Source of the DNA: Halorubellus salinus
GTDB taxonomy: Archaea > Halobacteriota > Halobacteria > Halobacteriales > Natrialbaceae
Direction of reading: 5' to 3'
DNA length: 64,000 nucleotides
Assembly: GCF_020567525.1 (NCBI RefSeq)
Contig: NZ_JAJCVI010000003.1
Coordinates: 186,001-250,000 of the forward strand
This document shows positions 61,544 to 64,000 of this stretch, piece by piece; the first letter of the stretch is position 1, and each line of letters begins with the position of its first letter. A program made the position numbers and the translations under genes. The notes under the pieces were generated by a model that saw only the letters and a program-made list of their open reading frames with translations, was not told where the DNA came from and searched no databases.

Positions 61544-63552
61544 CGTTCGAACGAAGGGTCGGCGAGCCCGTCGAGTCGTGCCATCGCGTCGTCGTCCAGG
61601 CGGTGCCGTGCGCTCGCGAGGTTCCCGACGGCGTGCTCGGGTGAACTCGTCGACGGAATGGGGACGACGTCGCGGGCGACGTTCCACGCCAGCACCGCCT
61701 GCGCCGGCGAGATGCCCGCATCCGCCGCGACCCCTTCGACGACCGGGTCGTCGAGGAGCCCGAGCGCGGACAGCGGTGAGTGCGCGACGACGCGGATGCC
61801 CCGGCGGCGACACCACGCGACGAGCGCTGACCGCGGCCGATACGGATGGCGCTCCACCTGCACGACCGCCGGCGGCACGCTGGCGTGCGCGACGAGGCGA
61901 GCGAGTTGCGGGAGCGTCACGTTACAGACGCCGAGCGTCCGCGCGAGCCCGTCCGCGTGCAACCGCTCCATGCGCGTCCACGTCTCGACGAGCGAGTGCG
62001 GTGCCGTCCGTGGTGCACCCGACTCGTCCGTCGGGAACGTCAACGCGTCGCGCTCCGCGACCGGACGCTTCGAGAGCGCCCGGAGGTCGCCCTGGTGCTC
62101 CCACGCGCCCGGCCAGTGGAGCGCGTAACAGTCGAACGACTCCACGCCGAGTTCCGCGAGCGACCCCTCGCACGCCCGCCGCAGGTCCCCCGGGCCGTGG
62201 TTCGTCCGCCACGGCTTCCCGAGGAGGAACACCGACTCGCGACTCGGCCCACCCAGCCCCGCGAGGCGGTCGCCGACGCGCCACTCGTTCCCGTACAGCT
62301 CCGCGGTATCGAACAACCGATACCCGGCGTCGACCGCAGCGCCGAGTGCCAGGTCGACGTACCGCTCGCCCCCGCGGTACCGCGAACACCCGAACCCGAC
62401 CGGCGGCAGTCGAATCGACTCTGACAGCGACGACCGAATCGACTCTGACTGCGACGTGGGCTCGACCGCCACCGACCCCGTGGCTCCTGCCTCGTGGTCG
62501 TCGTCGGCGGGAACGGGGACGGCGCCGCCATCGGCCGCGGCCGACTCGATGGCCTCGCAGACCGCGACGACGTGCGCCGCTCGTCGCGCACTCGCGCGAC
62601 TCGGCCGACCGTCCTCGACCGAGCGCGCGAGACGTTCGGGGCCAGCGGCGTACGGACGTTCGCGACGCGGCGCCGGGTGTGGCGCGGTCGTGAACTCGCG
62701 GTCGCCGCCGCGGACCGCGACCGCGTCCCGCTCGGCCGCGAGCGCGCCCGTGTCGTCGAGCGAGAGCGTCCCGTCGTCGCCGTGGAGTTCCAGCCCGTAG
62801 AAGTCGCGGCTCCGGTGGTCGACGTAGAAGCTCGCGCGGAGCGCGACCACCGGCCCGTCAGCGAACGAGAGCGTCGCCTCGACGTGCGGCGGCGCGCCCG
62901 CCGCCGCCGGTTCGTCGTCGTCCGGCCACACCGAGAGTGCGTCGGCGCGACGCACGCGTTCCACGCGACCGAACCACGCCATCAGGAGCGATAGCGGGTA
63001 CACCGCACCGTCGTAGAGCGGGCCGACCGAGAGGAACGACTCCGGGCGGTCGTGCCACTCCCGGACCCGGCCGACGTTCGCCGTCGCCGTCGCGAACCGC
63101 ACCGCCCCCAGTCGACCGTCCGCGACGAACCCGCGAGCGTGCCGCTGGGCGTCCCCGAGGTGGTTCTCCGGCGCACACCCGAGCGCCAGACCGCGCTCCT
63201 CGGCGAGCGCAACGAGGGCACGGGCCTCCCCCGCATCCAGCGCGAGCGGTTTCTCGGAGAACACGTGCCGGTCCGCCTCCAGGCACGTCCGCGTCACGGA
63301 CGCGTGCGCCGCGTGACTGCTCAGGTTCACGACCAGCGGCGCGTCCTCCGCGTCGAGCGTCGATCGCAGGTCCGCGTACGCCGACGCCGCCGGGAACCGG
63401 TCGGCGAGCGCGCTCGCCCGCTCCACGTCGAGGTCGCACACCCCGGTCAACCGGAGCGACGACTCCGAGAGCCCGTCCGCGTACCGCTGCGCGACGCTCC
63501 CCGCGCCGACGATCACGCACTTCACCTCCGACCGTAACGCGACGCTCGGCAT
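61540..63552 (-). CDS. Fusion of Gfo/Idh/MocA oxidoreductase and aldo/keto reductase
   Basis: 670 residues. Residues 1-350 are a Gfo/Idh/MocA protein: Rossmann motif VIVGAGSVAQRYADGL, VVNLSSHAAHASV and the catalytic EKP motif (FSEKPLALD, about 99-107). Residues about 385-670 form an aldo/keto reductase barrel: the catalytic aspartate and tyrosine in FDTAELYGNEWRVGDRL, lysine in LLGKPWRTN, histidine in ALHWPG, and IPSTSSPEHAVGNLASA at the NADPH site. The linker (350-384) is low complexity. The natural substrate is unknown, but two oxidoreductase sites on one chain suggest sequential chemistry on a sugar or polyol, in line with the adjacent glycosyltransferase and CDP-alcohol transferase. Confidence 0.85.
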   Translation of the reverse strand: MPSVALRSEVKCVIVGAGSVAQRYADGLSESSLRLTGVCDLDVERASALADRFPAASAYADLRSTLDAEDAPLVVNLSSHAAHASVTRTCLEADRHVFSEKPLALDAGEARALVALAEERGLALGCAPENHLGDAQRHARGFVADGRLGAVRFATATANVGRVREWHDRPESFLSVGPLYDGAVYPLSLLMAWFGRVERVRRADALSVWPDDDEPAAAGAPPHVEATLSFADGPVVALRASFYVDHRSRDFYGLELHGDDGTLSLDDTGALAAERDAVAVRGGDREFTTAPHPAPRRERPYAAGPERLARSVEDGRPSRASARRAAHVVAVCEAIESAAADGGAVPVPADDDHEAGATGSVAVEPTSQSESIRSSLSESIRLPPVGFGCSRYRGGERYVDLALGAAVDAGYRLFDTAELYGNEWRVGDRLAGLGGPSRESVFLLGKPWRTNHGPGDLRRACEGSLAELGVESFDCYALHWPGAWEHQGDLRALSKRPVAERDALTFPTDESGAPRTAPHSLVETWTRMERLHADGLARTLGVCNVTLPQLARLVAHASVPPAVVQVERHPYRPRSALVAWCRRRGIRVVAHSPLSALGLLDDPVVEGVAADAGISPAQAVLAWNVARDVVPIPSTSSPEHAVGNLASARHRLDDDAMARLDGLADPSFER

Positions 63553-63583
63553 ATAGCTGCGGCAAGCGGTCCGTGGTGCCGGG

Positions 63584-63592
63584 ATTCAAATA
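63584..63592 (+). promoter_or_regulatory. TATA-like box of the glycosyltransferase gene
   Basis: TTCAAATAC is centred about 27 bases before the ATG at 63615, fitting leaderless initiation. The region also carries the divergent start of the fusion gene (63552). Confidence 0.5.
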
Positions 63593-63614
63593 CCGCGCGC
63601 ACCCCGTTGAGGAC

Positions 63615-64000
63615 ATGGCTCGGCTCGCGGTGTTCCACAACACCCTCGACTTCCGCGGCGGTGCGGACGCCGTCTGCCTCCACGCGATGGCCGCGCTCGC
63701 GTCCGGCCACGACCTCACGCTCTACACCATCTCGGAGACCGACCCCGAGACGCTCGCCGAGCGCTTCGACGTGTCCTTCGACGCCAGGGTCGTCCAACCA
63801 CCGGGCGCCGACGTACTCGCCCGTGCGCTGAACGCGCTGGGACCACGCGTCGGCCCGCAGCTCGCCGCCCGGAGCGTGCTCCTGGCACCCTTCGTTCGCC
63901 AGCACGCCCCCGCGTACGACGCCGTTCTCAGCACCGCGAACGAACTCGCGCTCGACTGCCCCTCGGTCCAGTACGTCCACTTCCCCCAGTTCCACCTCGA
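63615..64000 (+). CDS. Glycosyltransferase family 4-like, N-terminal part (3' end outside window)
   Basis: 128 codons are visible before the window ends. MARLAVFHNTLDFRGGADAVCLHAMAAL is the N-terminal GT-B strand and donor/acceptor glycine loop, and DAVLSTANELALDCPSVQYVHFPQF is the second strand region with the FPQF seen in ALG11-like glycosyltransferases. It is divergent from the fusion gene and its operon. The sugar and acceptor are unknown. Confidence 0.75.
   Translation, partial: MARLAVFHNTLDFRGGADAVCLHAMAALASGHDLTLYTISETDPETLAERFDVSFDARVVQPPGADVLARALNALGPRVGPQLAARSVLLAPFVRQHAPAYDAVLSTANELALDCPSVQYVHFPQFHL

Overview
The window is chromosomal DNA from a halophilic archaeon (class Halobacteria). 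The evidence is very high GC coding sequence, strongly acidic proteins, haloarchaea-typical families (Bat/HTH_10 regulators, a HalOD1 protein, DUF7351- and DUF5305-type proteins, a TrmB regulator, GTP cyclohydrolase III, Tat-lipoprotein solute-binding proteins) and many start codons lying 27-33 bases downstream of a TATA box, as in leaderless transcripts. No rRNA, tRNA, CRISPR array or intact transposase was found.

Left part (1-12.8 kb). After the tail of a zinc-ribbon HTH regulator and a truncated nucleotidyltransferase there is a three-gene cluster that looks like histidine utilisation but is not. It holds a urocanase homologue with a rewritten active site, a dihydropyrimidinase/hydantoinase, and a divergent histidine-ammonia-lyase homologue lacking the Ala-Ser-Gly triad that forms the MIO cofactor. 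hutI and hutG are absent. This matches the known bacterial ergothioneine catabolic route: ergothionase without MIO, thiourocanate hydratase, then (thio)hydantoin hydrolysis. About 2 kb away lies a complete quaternary-ammonium/osmoprotectant-type ABC importer (two solute-binding lipoproteins, two permeases, one ATPase), the family that contains the ergothioneine importer EgtUV. A low-GC accessory patch (about 5.4-7.3 kb) with a HEPN-like gene and a broken pentapeptide-repeat gene separates the two blocks. I infer an archaeal ergothioneine (or related betaine) uptake and degradation locus.

Middle part (12.8-38 kb). Peripheral metabolism genes are followed by a secretion operon (Tat substrate, SipW-like signal peptidase, a tiny ORF, a DUF5305 protein and a second secreted protein). 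Next come a large PAS/GAF/Bat sensor regulator, an RND exporter divergent from a TrmB regulator with a clear operator, a hybrid histidine kinase, a superfamily I helicase, a Rieske protein, a CPBP protease, and an XRE regulator with two small membrane proteins under a striking double palindrome.

Right part (38-64 kb). An SDR reductase precedes an acetate module: two acyl/acetyl-CoA synthetases flanking a regulator that fuses a degenerate tyrosine-recombinase domain to a Bat-type output, then a DUF4212/SSS acetate-type symporter, UspA and a small membrane protein. After transporters, a hydroxyacyl-CoA dehydrogenase and a ThDP enzyme, the window ends with an overlapping minus-strand operon (Gfo/Idh-aldo/keto reductase fusion, CDP-alcohol phosphatidyltransferase-like protein, GTP cyclohydrolase III, medium-chain dehydrogenase, PTPS/QueD, methyltransferase). 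That operon contains a seven-copy tandem array made from the end of one of its own genes. The last feature is the start of a glycosyltransferase.
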